A program made the position numbers and the translations under genes. Positions 34,542 through 42,875 of a stretch of DNA of 64,000 nt are shown here, piece by piece (the stretch's first letter is position 1; each line of letters opens with the position of its first letter). Source of the stretch: Marinarcus sediminis (GTDB lineage: Bacteria > Campylobacterota > Campylobacteria > Campylobacterales > Arcobacteraceae); NCBI RefSeq assembly GCF_048571275.1, contig NZ_CP182357.1:1922001-1986000 (forward strand), given 5' to 3'. The notes beneath the pieces were generated by a model. That model saw only the letters and a list, made by a program, of their open reading frames with translations. It had not been told where the DNA came from and made no database searches.

Positions 34542-34623
34542 CACTGTGAAAAAATATTAGAATAAACTTCAAGTAAGATAATATTTAGGAGAAAGATGTG
34601 TTCGCATATTACTTGAAACAGTG
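34542..34623. other. Structured intergenic region
   Basis: Between csp and tRNA-fMet copy 2. Two collinear inverted repeats: TTCAAGTAA (34568-34576) with TTACTTGAA (34609-34617), and CACTGT (34542-34547) with ACAGTG (34618-34623). The inner loop has a small TTCG-loop hairpin (34596-34609 region). It could be the end of the right tRNA transcript or a small RNA. No T tract and no convincing ORF (only a six-codon frame at 34596). Confidence 0.35.
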
Positions 34624-34641
34624 CCACTTAAGTTGCTTATT

Positions 34642-34718
<77 letters not shown>

Positions 34719-34725
34719 ATAAAAG

Positions 34726-34802
34726 TGGAGCTGGTGAAGGGAGTTGAACCCCCGACCTGCTGATTACAAATCAGCTGCTCTAGCCAACTGAGCTACACCA
34801 GC
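34726..34802 (-). tRNA. tRNA-Thr (TGT)
   Basis: Acceptor GCTGGTG/CACCAGC, anticodon loop TTTGTAA giving TGT, CCA encoded. Confidence 0.95.
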
Positions 34803-34872
34803 GCCAAAAATTACTTTTTAAAAAAAGTTTAAAACATGGGATATAAAAATACAGACAGCATTTTTATGAAAA

Positions 34873-34949
34873 TGGTGTCAAGAGAGAGACTTGAACTCTC
34901 GACCTCCGGCTTATGAGACCAGCGCTCTAGCCAGCTGAGCTACCTTGAC
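34873..34949 (-). tRNA. tRNA-Met (CAT), elongator type; Ile2 possible
   Basis: Acceptor GTCAAGG/TCTTGAC with discriminator A and encoded CCA, T arm GAGAG-TTCAAGT-CTCTC, anticodon loop CTCATAA. It lacks the GGG/CCC initiator stem and C1-A72. A CAT anticodon modified by TilS to read AUA (Ile) cannot be excluded from sequence alone. Confidence 0.8.
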
Positions 34950-34968
34950 ATAAGACACACATTTTAAT

Positions 34969-35045
<77 letters not shown>

Positions 35046-35061
35046 GCTTTTAAGTACCAAA

Positions 35062-35136
35062 TGGATGGGGTAGAAGGATTCGAACCTTCGAATGACGATA
35101 CCAAAAACCGTTGCCTTACCACTTGGCGATACCCCA
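35062..35136 (-). tRNA. tRNA-Gln (TTG), copy 2
   Basis: Identical to the copy at 33123-33197, including CCA. First gene of the right tRNA block (Gln-fMet-Met-Thr-fMet). Confidence 0.95.
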
Positions 35137-35153
35137 ATCTTTTAAGTGGTGAA

Positions 35154-35182
35154 ATTATAGTAAAAATCAATTTTAATGTCAA
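35154..35182 (-). promoter_or_regulatory. Consensus sigma-70 promoter of right tRNA block
   Basis: On the minus strand TTGACA (35177-35182), a 17-base spacer, and TATAAT (35154-35159): an exact match to the housekeeping consensus, rare in this AT-rich phylum where -35 boxes are usually weak. The first tRNA base is 18 bases downstream of the -10. Confidence 0.9.
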
Positions 35183-35210
35183 GACTTTTTAGAATAAATT
35201 TTGAAACTTC

Positions 35211-35219
35211 TGCTATAAT
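35211..35219 (+). promoter_or_regulatory. Extended -10 of ribBA-like gene
   Basis: TGCTATAAT, an extended -10 (TGnTATAAT), 36 bases before the ATG. It diverges from the tRNA promoter 29 bases away. Confidence 0.6.
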
Positions 35220-35254
35220 AAAAGAATAAAATAAAATATGTAGAAGAGAATATA

Positions 35255-36286
35255 ATGACAGCAATACAAAGAGTAAAAGAAGCAATAGAAGAGATTCAAA
35301 AAGGTAATATGGTTATTATGCTTGATGATGAAGACAGAGAAAATGAAGGCGATTTGGTTTATGCAGCACCGTTAAGTACACCTCAAAAAGTTAATTTCAT
35401 GGCAACGCATGCAAAAGGTTTAATTTGTGTTGCGGTTACATCAAAGACAGCAAAAAAATTAGAACTTATACCAATGGTAGCTTCAAATACATCTTCATAT
35501 GAGACTGCATTTACTATTTCCGTAGATGCAGCAACGGCAGCAACAGGTATCAGTGCTTCTGAAAGAGATGACACAATAAAAATTTTAGCCAATCCTGTTT
35601 CAAAAGTGGATGAATTGGTTAAACCGGGTCATATTTTCCCCTTAATTGCTAAAGATGGTGGGGTCTTGGTACGAACTGGTCATACAGAAGGTTCAGTTGA
35701 TTTATGTAAATTAGCTGGGTTAAATGGAGAATCTGTCATTTGTGAAATCATGAAAGAAGATGGAACCATGGCAAGAAGAGATGACTTAGACATTTTTGCT
35801 CAAAAACATAATATGAAACAAATTTATATCTCTGATTTGGTTGAATACAGACTCTCTCATGAAACATTAGTAGAAGAAATTTGCAGTGAAAATATCACTT
35901 TTTTTAATTCAAATGTAATTAAAAAAGAGTTTAAAGATCATTTGGGAAATATACATAGCCTTATTATATTTGGTAAAATTCAAGAACAAACTCATATAAA
36001 ATTTCATACCATTATGCCTGATATCAATCTTTTCTTAGAAGATGAAAAACTCAACTCAATGCTTAAAACAATTAATTTTATGCAAGCAAAAGGGGGTGTT
36101 TTGATTTTTCTGAATGAAAAAATGGCACATAAAGAATCAAAAAAAGATTATGGTATTGGTGCACAAATTTTAAATACACTCAACATTAAGAAAATTAAGC
36201 TGCTTACAAGTGGAGGGAAACACTCATTTATTGGTTTAAATGGTTTTGGTTTAGAAATCATAGAAGAGATTCAAATAGAAGGGTAG
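35255..36286 (+). CDS. ribB: DHBP synthase with degenerate GTP cyclohydrolase II half
   Basis: Makes 3,4-dihydroxy-2-butanone 4-phosphate from ribulose 5-phosphate for riboflavin. 343 residues. The N-terminal 200 residues are a complete RibB: DDEDRENEGDL at about 24-34, the flexible STFSV-like loop, and HTEGSVDL with the catalytic His. The C-terminal 140 residues follow the GTP cyclohydrolase II fold (YGIGAQIL, GFGLEI) but contain no zinc cysteines, so only DHBP synthase is expected. A GCHII-dead RibBA is known in Campylobacterota. Terminated by a strong hairpin. Confidence 0.92.
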   Translation: MTAIQRVKEAIEEIQKGNMVIMLDDEDRENEGDLVYAAPLSTPQKVNFMATHAKGLICVAVTSKTAKKLELIPMVASNTSSYETAFTISVDAATAATGISASERDDTIKILANPVSKVDELVKPGHIFPLIAKDGGVLVRTGHTEGSVDLCKLAGLNGESVICEIMKEDGTMARRDDLDIFAQKHNMKQIYISDLVEYRLSHETLVEEICSENITFFNSNVIKKEFKDHLGNIHSLIIFGKIQEQTHIKFHTIMPDINLFLEDEKLNSMLKTINFMQAKGGVLIFLNEKMAHKESKKDYGIGAQILNTLNIKKIKLLTSGGKHSFIGLNGFGLEIIEEIQIEG

Positions 36287-36313
36287 GGGCTAAACAATCC
36301 CTACCGCTTTTTT
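36282..36313 (+). terminator. Terminator of ribB
   Basis: Seven-bp G+C-rich stem GGTAGGG/CCCTACC (36282-36288 and 36299-36305) then GC and six T. It overlaps the ribB stop and the 3' end of the convergent gene. Confidence 0.8.
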
Positions 36314-36784
36314 AACCATACTCAATGATTGTTTAAGTTCATTGAGATAGATATCGGCCTCTTTTTTATTCTCCTTATAATATGTTGATTCTTCAATGAC
36401 TTCAATTTTATCCTCCACTCTGGCAATGGCAGCATTACGCATTTCTGGATCAGGAATTGAAAGATATTTTGTTGGGTCTTGATTGGAAATACGAGTAATT
36501 CTGTATTCAAAAAGGTATTGATTGTCAGGGTTTTCTTTAAAGTATTCACACATGACTTTATACACTTCATCAATACTTGATTCAAATTGATTATAAATAA
36601 CGCCTGCATAGTCGTTGAGATATCTTTGATATAAATTATAGTTGATAAAGAATGCTTTTAACTCTTTTGGGGTTAAGGAGTCCTCTTGTATGTTGTAAAC
36701 TTTCTTAAGCATATGAAGCGCACTAAAATGGACAATCTTTGGCAACGTATCTTCTATTCTTTCTAAAAATTCTTTGAGTTTCAT
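36290..36784 (-). CDS. Hypothetical helical protein downstream of pckA
   Basis: 164 residues from ATG 36784, which has AGGAAA six bases upstream; the longer frame to 36898 would run through the pckA terminator and its 3' end, so I reject it. Mostly helical and charged, no signal, no cysteines of note except one. It is separated from pckA by a strong terminator, so it needs readthrough or its own promoter. No family recognised. Confidence 0.65.
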   Translation of the reverse strand: MKLKEFLERIEDTLPKIVHFSALHMLKKVYNIQEDSLTPKELKAFFINYNLYQRYLNDYAGVIYNQFESSIDEVYKVMCEYFKENPDNQYLFEYRITRISNQDPTKYLSIPDPEMRNAAIARVEDKIEVIEESTYYKENKKEADIYLNELKQSLSMVKKAVGIV

Positions 36785-36805
36785 TGATTTTCCTATTGTT
36801 ATCAT

Positions 36806-36839
36806 AAAAAAAGGGGTGGAATTTATCTCCACCCCTTTT
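36806..36839 (-). terminator. Intrinsic terminator of oad-pckA operon
   Basis: Stem of eight G+C-rich pairs GGGGTGGA/TCCACCCC (36813-36820 and 36828-36835), extended by A-T pairs, and in the minus-strand RNA followed by seven U. Textbook Rho-independent terminator 22 bases after pckA. Confidence 0.92.
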
Positions 36840-36860
36840 GCCAATATATAAAAGTATATA

Positions 36861-38438
36861 CTACAGTTGTGGACCTGCAGCTGTAAAATCAAATTCACTT
36901 TCTAAGGTTAAATATTTTTTAAAGTTGGCAATATACATATTTGCAAGTTTTTTAGCATTTTCATCGTATTGAGATTTGTCTTCCCATGTATTTCTTGGAT
37001 TTAATACAGAGGTTTCAACACCATTTAACGTTTTTGGCATTGCAAGATTAAAATAAGGTAAGTTTTCAAATTCACTGTTATTAATTGAACCATCTAAAAT
37101 TGCATTAATACAAGCTCGTGTATTTTTAATACTCATTCTTTTACCTACGCCATAAGCACCACCTGTCCAACCTGTGTTTACTAAAAATACATTCACGTTG
37201 TGTTGATCAATTTTTTGTCCCAGTAAATCAGCATAAATGGTTGGATGTAGTGGTAAAAATGCTTCACCAAAACATGAACTAAAGGTCGCAACAGGTTCTG
37301 TAATTCCTCGTTCTGTTCCTGCAACTTTTGCCGTATATCCACTTAAAAAGTAGTACATGGCTTGTTCTTTAGTTAATTTTGATACCGGAGGTAAAACACC
37401 AAAGGCATCAGCACTTAAGAAAATAATATTTGTAGGGTGATTTCCCGTCATATCAGGTGTATGGTTCTCAATGTGGTTAATTGGATACGACACTCTTGTA
37501 TTTTCCGTTTTTGAACCATTTGTAAAATCTACAACACCCTTTTCATCGGCAACCACATTTTCTAAAATAGCACCTTTTTTAATCGCACCATAAATTTCTG
37601 GTTCGCTTGACTCGTCAAGATTGATGACTTTTGCATAACAACCCCCTTCGAAGTTAAAAATACCATGATCATCCCAACCATGCTCATCATCACCAATTAA
37701 AGCTCGATTTGGGTCAGTTGAGAGTGTTGTTTTCCCTGTTCCAGAAAGTCCAAAGAATAGGGCAGTGTCACCATTTACTCCAATATTTGCCGAACAGTGC
37801 ATAGAGAGTTTTCCTTCTAATGGAAGCCAATAGTTCATCATTGAAAAAATACCTTTTTTCATTTCACCTGCATACCAAGTTCCACCAATGATGGAGATAT
37901 TTTTTTCTACGTTAAATACCACAAATACTTCTGAATGTAAACAGTGACTAACGTATGATTTGTCGATTGTTTTACAAGCATTGTATACGGTAAAGTCTGG
38001 TTTAAAATCTTTTAAATCTTCTTCTGAAGGGAGTATAAACATATTTTGAATGAAATTGGCTTGCCAAGCAACTTCAGTGATGAATCGAATTGATCTTCGT
38101 GAGTCTAAACTTGCACCACAGTAAACATCTGTTACATATAAATCTTTGTTACTGAGTTGTTTTTTTGCAGTGGCTTCTAAATCATTATAGACTTTTTCAT
38201 CAACGGCTCTGTTTACATCTCCCCAAGAGATATGCTTATTTGAAGGGTCAAGATTGACAAAAAACTTATCTTTTGGACTTCTTCCTGTAAAAATACCTGT
38301 ATCAATCATTAATGCACCTGTTGAAGATATTTTGGCACCTTCATTTTTAATGGCATGATCAATTAATGTATCTATATCTAAGTTTCTGTACACGGTACCT
38401 ACATTTTCTAAACCAAGAGAGTCTTTAATTTCAGACAT
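36861..38438 (-). CDS. pckA: Phosphoenolpyruvate carboxykinase (ATP)
   Basis: Interconverts oxaloacetate + ATP and PEP + CO2. 525 residues; substrate-binding RSPKDKFFV near 55, P-loop GLSGTGKTT near 232, metal-binding HGWDDHGIFNFEGGCY near 255, ATP-binding TEPVATFSSCFGEAF. It lies 20 bases after oadB in the same direction, so oxaloacetate from one enzyme can be directed by the other. The terminator follows directly. Confidence 0.97.
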   Translation of the reverse strand: MSEIKDSLGLENVGTVYRNLDIDTLIDHAIKNEGAKISSTGALMIDTGIFTGRSPKDKFFVNLDPSNKHISWGDVNRAVDEKVYNDLEATAKKQLSNKDLYVTDVYCGASLDSRRSIRFITEVAWQANFIQNMFILPSEEDLKDFKPDFTVYNACKTIDKSYVSHCLHSEVFVVFNVEKNISIIGGTWYAGEMKKGIFSMMNYWLPLEGKLSMHCSANIGVNGDTALFFGLSGTGKTTLSTDPNRALIGDDEHGWDDHGIFNFEGGCYAKVINLDESSEPEIYGAIKKGAILENVVADEKGVVDFTNGSKTENTRVSYPINHIENHTPDMTGNHPTNIIFLSADAFGVLPPVSKLTKEQAMYYFLSGYTAKVAGTERGITEPVATFSSCFGEAFLPLHPTIYADLLGQKIDQHNVNVFLVNTGWTGGAYGVGKRMSIKNTRACINAILDGSINNSEFENLPYFNLAMPKTLNGVETSVLNPRNTWEDKSQYDENAKKLANMYIANFKKYLTLESEFDFTAAGPQL

Positions 38439-38458
38439 ATTTATTTTTCCTATTTTTA

Positions 38459-39787
38459 TTATTTAAATATTGATAAAAGTACACCAGCGGCAACGGCAGA
38501 ACCAATTACACCAGCAACATTTGGACCCATTGCATGCATTAATAAGATGTTTGACTTGTCATATTCTTGTCCAACTTTACTTACAACACGTGCTGCCATA
38601 GGTACTGCTGATACACCAGCTGCACCAATGAGTGGATTTATTTTATTTTCTTCAGAACTGAATTTATTCATAATTTTTGCCATAATGACTCCTGCTGCAG
38701 TACCTGCTGAAAAAGCGATAAGACCAATAACCATGATTCCTAATGTGTCTAAAACTAAAAATTTATCTGCAGCAAGTTTTGAACCCACACCTAATCCCAA
38801 AAAGATTGTAACGATATTGATCAATGAATTTTGCATCGTATCAGAAAGTCTTTCAACGACACCAGATTGTTTCAAGAAGTTACCAAAGGCAAACGCACCA
38901 ATTAAAGGAGTTGATTCTGGTAAAAACATTACGGCTAACATTAAAATCAAAATAGGTAAGAAAAGGTTTTCCAATTTGTGTACTCTTCGGAGTTTTGGCA
39001 TTTTTATTTTTCGTTCAGCCTCTGTTGTCAGTGCTTTCATAATGGGAGGCTGAATAACAGGTACTAAAGCCATATAAGAGTAAGCAGCAACAGCAATTGC
39101 CCCGAGCATTTCAGGGGCAAGTCTGTTCGCAATAAAGATTGAAGTCGGACCATCTGCTCCACCAATAATAGAGATAGCAGAGGCACTTTGTAAATCAAAT
39201 CCCATGGCAACTGCACCTACAAGTGAACCAAAAATTCCAAATTGCGCTGCACCTCCAAGAAGTGCTGATTTTGGATTGGCTAAAAGGGGACTAAAGTCAG
39301 TCATTGCACCAACTCCCATGAAAATCAATAGAGGGAAGAACTCATTGGCAATTCCCATATTATAGATAATTCCTAGCATTCCGTGTGGTCCACTCATATT
39401 GGCAAGTGGAATATTGGCTAACAATCCACCAAAAGCAATAGGAAGCAGTAAAAGTGGCTCAAATCCTTTTGCAATGGCAAGATAAAACAGAAGAAAAACA
39501 ATACCAAACATAATACCTCTTCCCCAAGTTTGCTCAAATGATGTCATTTTTCTTGCATTTTCAGGGTTGGGTTCTGATGTCATAACATCATCACTTGGGT
39601 TTATTAAAGCATTGATTCCTGTTGTTTCATAGAATGATACCGCAAGTTCTGTGATTGTTTTGGGCTTATATTCATGTTTTGCTGCAACTTTTTCAACATT
39701 TTCATGCGTTGTAGTATTTGCAAAAGCATTAACACTAAACATAGCAAAAAATATAATTAGCATCGAAACAATTATTTTTTTATTCAT
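38459..39787 (-). CDS. oadB: Oxaloacetate decarboxylase beta subunit (sodium pump)
   Basis: Membrane subunit that decarboxylates carboxybiotin and drives sodium out. 442 residues with about ten hydrophobic segments, an N-terminal signal-like segment, and the conserved IFMGVGAMTDFSPLLANP motif containing the key Asp (D in GAMTDF) and SIIGGADGPTSIF. A periplasmic extension of about 60 residues precedes the first core segment. Order oadG-oadA-oadB is standard. Confidence 0.95.
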   Translation of the reverse strand: MNKKIIVSMLIIFFAMFSVNAFANTTTHENVEKVAAKHEYKPKTITELAVSFYETTGINALINPSDDVMTSEPNPENARKMTSFEQTWGRGIMFGIVFLLFYLAIAKGFEPLLLLPIAFGGLLANIPLANMSGPHGMLGIIYNMGIANEFFPLLIFMGVGAMTDFSPLLANPKSALLGGAAQFGIFGSLVGAVAMGFDLQSASAISIIGGADGPTSIFIANRLAPEMLGAIAVAAYSYMALVPVIQPPIMKALTTEAERKIKMPKLRRVHKLENLFLPILILMLAVMFLPESTPLIGAFAFGNFLKQSGVVERLSDTMQNSLINIVTIFLGLGVGSKLAADKFLVLDTLGIMVIGLIAFSAGTAAGVIMAKIMNKFSSEENKINPLIGAAGVSAVPMAARVVSKVGQEYDKSNILLMHAMGPNVAGVIGSAVAAGVLLSIFK

Positions 39788-39821
39788 TAAATTTCTCCAA
39801 ATTGGTAATACTAAATTATAC

Positions 39822-41645
39822 TTAGCTGATAATAGCTATGACTTGACCTTCATCAACAGGCTCATTTGTTGTAACAGTAATCGATGAAATTGTTCCACTG
39901 ACAGGTGCTTCAACATCAATTTCCATTTTCATGGCTTCTAAAATGGCAATGACATCACCTTTTTCAACTTTATCACCCACCTTAGCAACCAATTTCCAAA
40001 TATTTCCATTGACGGTTGCTTCCACTTCAGTACCACCTGAAGCACAGCTATTATTGGCAGTTGTTGTACATTCACTTTTTGCAATAGGAGTTACTTGTAT
40101 ATCTGCATTTCCTTCTGCTATTGTTACATTAAACTTTTGTCCATCTACTACTACTGTGTAGTTACCTGTTGCGTTATTCATTGTTTTCTTTTCTCCTAAT
40201 TTACAATCGTTATTGTCTTCACATACTAAATCTGCTTCATCAATTTTTCTTACACTTAATGGAGAATCACCTTTTAAGAAGCTGATTCCTTTTTCATCGC
40301 AAGCTGCTGCAATAAAAATGTGTTCATCTGTCACTTCGATTTTTTCTTCTTTTAATCGGTTTTCCCAATATGCCATTGTTTTCTTTTCATCTCTGTCGGC
40401 AATATCAAGTGGATTTTCAGAAGTGGGTTCAAGTTTTAATTTTTCACTTGCAAGTTTTACAATTTCAGCATCGGGTTCTACAGGTGTTTTACCAAAATAA
40501 CCCAATACCATTTTCCCATAACCAGGAGCAATTTGTTTCCATGGTCCAAACATAACATTGGCATATGCTTGTTGCCAATAAAATTGTGAAACAGGTGTAA
40601 CAGAAGTACCATAACCACCTCTTTCAACAACTTCTCTCATGGCATTAATGACTTCTGGGAATTTATGCAGAGTATTGTTATCTCTCATCATTTGTGTGTT
40701 TGCAGTAAGTGCGCCACCTGGCATTGGAGAAAATGGAATAAGTGGGGAAACTTGTGTTGCCTCTGGAGGCATAAAATAGTCTTTGAGTTGATGTTTGAGT
40801 ATTTCTTCGTATTTAAGGATTTTTTCTAAATCTAATCCACCAAGGTCGTAGTTCTTGCCCTTGACAGCGTGAAGCATCGTGAGGATATCGGGTTGACTTG
40901 TACCCCCTGAGACAGGACTGGCGGCTAAATCAATTCCATCCGCGCCGGCTTCTAAGGCGGCTAAATAGCAGGCGACTGAAACACCGGCAGTCTCGTGGGT
41001 ATGAAGTCTGATATGCATATCTTCCCCGACGAGTTTCCTTGCCATTTGAATGGTTTCAAAAATCTTCTGTGGAGAAGAGGTTCCTGACGCATCTTTAAAA
41101 CAGATTGAATCATAAGGAAGTCCACTGTCTAAAATTTTTCGTAATGTTTTTTCATAAAAAGGAACATCATGAGCCCCTACACATCCTGGAGGCAAATCCA
41201 TCAGTGTTATAACGACTTCGTGATTTAAACCATATTTTTTAATGCATTCAGCACTGTATTCTAAATTTTGTACATCATTAAGCGCATCAAAGTTTCGAAT
41301 GGTTGTTACACCATGTTTTGCAAACATTTTTGCATGCATGTCAATTAATTCACGAGATCCTGTATCTAACATTACTGTATTAATACCACGTGCAAGTGTT
41401 TGTAAGTTTGCATCTGGACCTACTATTTGTCTGAATTGATCCATCATATCAAATGCATTTTCTCTTAAATAGAAAAACAATGATTGAAAACGTGCACCTC
41501 CACCAAATTCAAAGTGTGTTATACCTGCTTCTTTTGCAGCTTCTACAGCTGGAAAGAAATCATCCATAAGAACTCTACCACCAAAGACAGATTGAAATCC
41601 ATCTCTAAACGTGGTATCCATTACATCAATATATTTCTTTGACAT
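39822..41645 (-). CDS. oadA: Oxaloacetate decarboxylase alpha subunit (biotin)
   Basis: Carboxyltransferase moving CO2 from oxaloacetate to biotin. 607 residues. TIM-barrel domain with DTTFRDGFQS at the start and metal-binding LHTHETAGV; then a linker region containing CDEKG and CGSGG-like cysteines, and a C-terminal biotinyl domain with EAMKMEI, biotin-carrying Lys near residue 573. The linker is Thr/Asn-rich. The C-terminal domain lies just before oadB. Confidence 0.95.
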   Translation of the reverse strand: MSKKYIDVMDTTFRDGFQSVFGGRVLMDDFFPAVEAAKEAGITHFEFGGGARFQSLFFYLRENAFDMMDQFRQIVGPDANLQTLARGINTVMLDTGSRELIDMHAKMFAKHGVTTIRNFDALNDVQNLEYSAECIKKYGLNHEVVITLMDLPPGCVGAHDVPFYEKTLRKILDSGLPYDSICFKDASGTSSPQKIFETIQMARKLVGEDMHIRLHTHETAGVSVACYLAALEAGADGIDLAASPVSGGTSQPDILTMLHAVKGKNYDLGGLDLEKILKYEEILKHQLKDYFMPPEATQVSPLIPFSPMPGGALTANTQMMRDNNTLHKFPEVINAMREVVERGGYGTSVTPVSQFYWQQAYANVMFGPWKQIAPGYGKMVLGYFGKTPVEPDAEIVKLASEKLKLEPTSENPLDIADRDEKKTMAYWENRLKEEKIEVTDEHIFIAAACDEKGISFLKGDSPLSVRKIDEADLVCEDNNDCKLGEKKTMNNATGNYTVVVDGQKFNVTIAEGNADIQVTPIAKSECTTTANNSCASGGTEVEATVNGNIWKLVAKVGDKVEKGDVIAILEAMKMEIDVEAPVSGTISSITVTTNEPVDEGQVIAIIS

Positions 41646-41650
41646 TTATA

Positions 41651-41920
41651 CTACCCTTTTAGATTGTTGTGATGTTGAACAACTGCTGAGATTGCAGCTA
41701 TCTTTTTTGCAGTGTCAGATGCCGTAACAACCTGTGTTTGCACCTTGTTAATAGGTTTTTTCTCTGCAAGAGGGAAAAACTTGTTAATAAGTACTGTTTG
41801 CACTTTTAACGCGTAGACCATAATGACAAGAAAAGAGAATACAACTCCCATTCCTAGCACCATGAACTTTAATGCTTCGACGACTAAATTTACTTCCATA
41901 TTACTCTCCGTGGTTACCAC
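41651..41920 (-). CDS. oadG: Oxaloacetate decarboxylase gamma subunit
   Basis: 89 residues with one membrane segment (about 14-36) and a cytoplasmic tail, the OadG layout that holds alpha and beta together and can bind zinc. Sequence conservation of OadG is low; the call rests on size, topology, and position directly upstream of oadA (5 bases). No cysteines in the tail. Confidence 0.85.
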   Translation of the reverse strand: MVTTESNMEVNLVVEALKFMVLGMGVVFSFLVIMVYALKVQTVLINKFFPLAEKKPINKVQTQVVTASDTAKKIAAISAVVQHHNNLKG

Positions 41921-41935
41921 TGTAATTTGATGGAA

Positions 41936-41979
41936 GCATTTTATTAAAAATATGCTTTAGTCAAATTGATTTTTTGACT
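41936..41979 (-). promoter_or_regulatory. Putative oad promoter with inverted repeat
   Basis: Minus strand TTGACT (41959-41964) with a possible TAAAAT 15 bases away (41938-41943). A perfect 7-bp inverted repeat AGTCAAA/TTTGACT (41959-41965 and 41973-41979) overlaps the -35. A second palindrome GTGGTTACCAC (41910-41920) sits in the leader. The 15-base spacing is short; low confidence. The rest of 41921-42218 is AT-rich, with no gene seen. Confidence 0.35.
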
Positions 41980-42172
41980 TTAATTTGATGAAATTTCAAA
42001 ACTTTTCATAAATTGTGAATTATTAGAAAATTTTATCTCCAATTTTATAAATGGCATGGTCAATTTTATATAAAATTCCCATTAAATTGTCACTTAGTTT
42101 CATTATTTTTGCACTCATTGCAGCTCCTTTTTTAAATAATATGACAAATTTTAATATAAAATTGAAAACAAC

Positions 42173-42201
42173 TTGAAAAATATTGCAAATTGTAATATAA
42201 T
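42173..42201 (+). promoter_or_regulatory. Promoter with palindromic operator
   Basis: TTGAAA (42173-42178), 17-base spacer, TATAAT (42196-42201). The spacer contains a 15-bp near-palindrome, ATTGCAAATTGTAAT (42182-42196, one mismatch), between the hexamers and touching the -10: the expected place for autorepression by the downstream repressor. Confidence 0.6.
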
Positions 42202-42218
42202 TCTAAAAAGGAGTCATA

Positions 42219-42875
42219 ATGTTAATTGTAAGTGAAATAATTGAGCGATTGAAAGATGTTTTGAGTACCGATGGAAAAAATGGGAAAGTTTTTGATAAAG
42301 ATGTTGCAACTGCATTGGGATTATCTCAAGTCAATTTTGCCACCATGAAAAACAGAAGTAAAATTCCTTTTTCTAATATATTGGATTTTTGTGCGATCAA
42401 AAAAATCTCTATCAACTGGTTACTTTATAATCAAAATCCCAGTTCATTACTTGATTCAACAGATAAGTATTGGATTCGGTATTATCCAAGTGTTAATGTA
42501 AGTGCTGGTGGAGGAGCTTATGAGAGTGAAGATGCCTTTGAAAAACTTGAAGTACCTGAATATTTTACCAAAATGCTTGGTGGTGAGAAAAATTTGAAAA
42601 ATATCGAAGCCATTAATGTGGTGGGTGACTCTATGGAACCAACATTGTGTTCTGATAATATCATTTTTTTAGACTCTACAAAAAAAGATTTTGCTAAAGA
42701 GGGTATTTATGCTTTTACAACCATCCATGGCTTGTTTGTAAAAAGAATTCAAAGACGTTTGGATGGAAAATTGGATATTATTTCCGATAATAAAGAGTAT
42801 CCCATGCAAGTGGTTCAAAAAAATGAGATACAAATTTTAGGAAAAGTGATTGGTTCTTTTGGAATGGTCTATTAA
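42219..42875 (+). CDS. Phage-CI/LexA-type repressor with S24 peptidase domain
   Basis: 218 residues: N-terminal helix-turn-helix at about 25-55 (DVATALGLSQVNFATMKNRSKIP), linker, then a LexA-like S24 domain with catalytic S138 (GDSMEPT) and K175 (FVKRIQ). A possible self-cleavage site is A96-G97 (VSAGGGA). All features for RecA-stimulated autocleavage are present, but whether cleavage happens is not known. It is not next to phage genes. Strong AAAAGGAG site before ATG. It overlaps the convergent gene by four bases. Confidence 0.87.
   Translation: MLIVSEIIERLKDVLSTDGKNGKVFDKDVATALGLSQVNFATMKNRSKIPFSNILDFCAIKKISINWLLYNQNPSSLLDSTDKYWIRYYPSVNVSAGGGAYESEDAFEKLEVPEYFTKMLGGEKNLKNIEAINVVGDSMEPTLCSDNIIFLDSTKKDFAKEGIYAFTTIHGLFVKRIQRRLDGKLDIISDNKEYPMQVVQKNEIQILGKVIGSFGMVY

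Noticed and set aside
34596..34616. Six-codon frame MCSHIT with AGGAGAAAG upstream
   Set aside because: Too short, no gene follows in the same direction, and it lies within an inverted repeat. Kept as part of the structured region, not as a leader peptide.
34542..34623. CRISPR-like repeats in the tRNA island
   Set aside because: The repeats there are tRNA gene copies and single inverted repeats, without regular spacers or cas genes.
36785..36898. N-terminal extension of the gene after pckA
   Set aside because: It would run through the pckA stop and terminator; an AGGAAA site supports the ATG at 36784.
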